Shown here: piece by piece, positions 62,240-64,000 of the stretch
Layout of the letters: the number at the start of each line of letters is the position of its first letter
How positions within the stretch are numbered: the stretch's first letter is position 1
Assembly (NCBI RefSeq): GCF_963675165.1
Contig: NC_087377.1
Coordinates: 17,563,518 to 17,627,517 of the forward strand
Length of the DNA stretch: 64,000 bases
Reading direction: 5' to 3'
DNA from: Halichondria panicea
Taxonomy: Eukaryota; Porifera; Demospongiae; Suberitida; Halichondriidae
The notes under the pieces: generated by a model
Database searches by the model: none
Told to the model about the DNA's origin: nothing
Seen by the model: the letters and a program-made list of their open reading frames with translations, nothing else
Translations under genes and position numbers: made by a program

Positions 62240-62893
62240 TGTCATAGAACACAAATGTAACTGTATACGTGTCAATCAGTACATGCTGATAGTTTATACA
62301 GTCATTGCAATACATATATAGTAGAAAGTTGTGGTTTTTTAAAAATGAGAAATTCACCTCACAAAATTATAGTCAATGCTGAATGTGTATATTGATAATC
62401 ATCCCAGTGCTGCGTTGTCAACACTATATGCATGAATATTGCGCGCTACGCGCTGTGCTAACACCTCTCGGCATGTTTTACTTCAATTCTCTCTAAACTG
62501 AAGTATTAGAAGACGTAATTACTTTGCTTTGTGTTACGAAATAAACAATAAAGCTAAATCTAGCTTTCTTGTGTGCACATAGATCTAGCTTTCTTATGTG
62601 ACGATTATTAGGTCCAGATGCTACAATTATTCCCACGTGTATCAAACATGCACATGCGTACTAATCACTACCTGTATAATCACTACCTATGCGTACTGAA
62701 TCACTACCTATGCGTACTGAATCACTACCTGTAATCACTACCTGTAATCACTTCCTGTAATGGGTACGTACATATCTACACGGAACAGATCAGGGCTTTT
62801 TGGTTGTGTATTTAATATCGACCTACCTTATCTCATAAGCAAGCTCTCTAGTGACAAAAAACTCTCTGAGATTTAGCTCATACTGAAAACAAG
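62240..62893. other. Intergenic region before gene L with a minisatellite
   Basis: 62440-62545 is related to 20350-20470 downstream of gene D. 62654-62760 is a short tandem array of AATCACTACCT(AT)GCGTACTG-type units, decaying to GTAATCACTACCT. 62571-62596 has a CTAGCTTTCTT duplication. No gene seen. Confidence 0.6.
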
Positions 62894-64000
62894 ATGTGTC
62901 AGAATCCGCCACAAGAAGGTACAGTGAGTATAATTATAGAAGCTGCTGGAATAATTGTAATAGATATATGTAGATCCTACGCGAAACCTTCATTAAATAT
63001 AGCTCAAATTTGCCTCGCAGATCGAAGTATGTTTGGAGTACTAGTGGATGTATCAGGATCCATGGAAAGTGCCATTGCTCTTGATAGCTCCAAGGATGCC
63101 AGTGTGGAGCGTGTTCATGCTATCATAACAACCACCCTCAAGGTTGTGAAAGCAGAAGTGAATAATCACAATCGATCAGACGAAATTTTTGTTAGTGTGT
63201 TTGGGCTAAAATTAAACTTTGGTGTATGCAATTTGATTGCTTTGCTACGCCTTATTGCTGGTCCAGAAAAGCTGCGCGGATTAGAACCGCACAATGCATT
63301 GATTCAACTTGCCAAAGATCATGGAGCTGCACATGCTGAGCAATGGATTCGAGAGCACCTGAACAAAGAGGAAGCTAGAGATCTCTTCAGGGTTTTATGT
63401 TTTGATGAGGATCTCGTACCAGGAATGATACGGAAAATACCACCCAATTCTATATCGAGCTCTGTCTTGTCTGGAATAGGAAATTATTTACCAGGAGGTA
63501 GATTTGTCGAAGGGTTTGCTGTACGTCAAACAGAAGCTTACCGCTATGCCCAAGAGCTTGTTATAAACAAGGATGAAATCATCGAACGAAAGCTCCGGTC
63601 GATTGAGCATTCTTCCCCTGAATCTGTTTTGTGTGTCTCCAAGCTGTTGGATGATCTCAACTTGGGAGACAACTCTTCTGGTGCTTCCAGCTCTCTTCAT
63701 TCTCGAATCAAAGAGCTTCTTGATCCAATTAGACCTTACATATTTGGTCTTACTCCAATGCATAGGGCAATCCACAGTGCATTCGATGTATTTCATTTAT
63801 CTAGAGCTAAGTACAAAGTGTTTCTCATTTTGTCTGATGGCGTGTCAACTGATGGAAATCCGCTTGACCTTGTTGGAGCTCTTCAAGACTCCAATGTCAT
63901 TAGAGTGTCCTGTTATCTCACAGATGAACATATTCCCAACCAGAGATGCCTGATTGACAAGACCCCTTCTGATTGGCCAGAGAGTGATGGCCGACGCACA
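62894..64000 (+). CDS. Gene L: VWA-domain protein, 3' end outside window
   Basis: Exon 1, 62894-62918 (MCQNPPQE), splices in phase 1 to a long open exon from 63021 that runs off the window. MFGVLVDVSGSMESA carries the DxSGS metal-site motif of VWA domains. TPMHRAI (conserved Thr) and VFLILSDGVSTDG (conserved Asp region) follow about 250 residues later, an unusually long spacing for a single VWA fold. That implies an insertion of more than 200 residues, predicted mixed or helical (RYAQELVINKDEIIERKLRS). No signal peptide, so probably intracellular. It differs from its neighbours in having a long uninterrupted coding exon, and likely marks the edge of the receptor cluster. Function unknown. Confidence 0.85.
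   Translation, partial: MCQNPPQEGTVSIIIEAAGIIVIDICRSYAKPSLNIAQICLADRSMFGVLVDVSGSMESAIALDSSKDASVERVHAIITTTLKVVKAEVNNHNRSDEIFVSVFGLKLNFGVCNLIALLRLIAGPEKLRGLEPHNALIQLAKDHGAAHAEQWIREHLNKEEARDLFRVLCFDEDLVPGMIRKIPPNSISSSVLSGIGNYLPGGRFVEGFAVRQTEAYRYAQELVINKDEIIERKLRSIEHSSPESVLCVSKLLDDLNLGDNSSGASSSLHSRIKELLDPIRPYIFGLTPMHRAIHSAFDVFHLSRAKYKVFLILSDGVSTDGNPLDLVGALQDSNVIRVSCYLTDEHIPNQRCLIDKTPSDWPESDGRRT

Noticed and set aside
62654-62760. Short tandem units as a CRISPR-like array
   Set aside because: Units are contiguous and decaying without spacers, and the genome is eukaryotic; a minisatellite explains it.

Overview
The window looks like gene-dense, AT-rich animal genomic DNA. Every gene is split into many short GT-AG exons (introns often 45-100 bp), the families are metazoan (Calx-beta, fibronectin type III, immunoglobulin, sushi, EGF, HRM/GAIN/GPS/7TM adhesion GPCR, VWA), and (TG)n tracts and MITE-type elements are common. 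Tiny introns together with Calx-beta/FN3 receptors suggest a demosponge of the Amphimedon kind. That is inference; no database search was possible. All convincing genes lie on the + strand; only relic exons were seen on the - strand.

Region 1 (1-26447) is a tandem array of five Calx-beta/FN3 single-pass receptors, A to E. There are two subtypes: a short one beginning MALV (B and D, 3-4 Calx-beta domains) and a long one beginning MKLL (C and E, 7 Calx-beta domains). They alternate, so B+C and D+E are a duplicated two-gene unit of about 10-11 kb. Each protein runs: signal peptide, Calx-beta repeats, four FN3 domains, one TM helix, and a tail with NPAY, a YxxI/V-x9-YxxI tyrosine pair and a terminal AYG motif. 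D and E read through in frame (865 and 1324 aa). B has an altered C-terminus, A a nonsense codon, and C two frameshifts.

Region 2 (26448-34317) holds an Ig-domain receptor (F, 28533-30446) with the same cytoplasmic tail exons as the Calx-beta receptors. It is flanked by two copies of a duplicated segment carrying relic - strand exons of a multi-TM protein, a Calx-beta relic and two hAT-like MITEs.

Region 3 (34318-53274) holds two adhesion-GPCR loci. G is an intact 21-exon gene with an IgGFc-binding-type ectodomain, EGF, HRM, GAIN/GPS and 7TM (1198 aa). In its paralogue the IgGFc-binding exon is decayed (42791-44048), and the 5' half of a MALV-type Calx-beta gene sits directly upstream of the HRM/GPS/7TM exons. 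The splice-compatible chimera (45360-53274) sums to an open 1187-codon frame: four Calx-beta domains on an adhesion GPCR, the layout known from ADGRV1/VLGR1.

Region 4 (53275-64000) holds transposon insertions, including a 1.1-kb element with 85-bp terminal inverted repeats. It also has an MKLL-type relic, a single-pass receptor (J) that reuses the IgGFc-binding/EGF exons with a sushi domain, a 5'-truncated Calx-beta/FN3 pseudogene (K), and the start of a VWA-domain gene (L).

The locus reads as a cluster where phase-1 domain exons are reshuffled among receptors: one ectodomain (IgGFc-binding + EGF) on a 7TM and on a single-pass receptor, one tail on Calx-beta/FN3 and on Ig ectodomains, and Calx-beta repeats moved onto a 7TM. 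This resembles modular recognition or immune-type gene complexes; the function is inferred.
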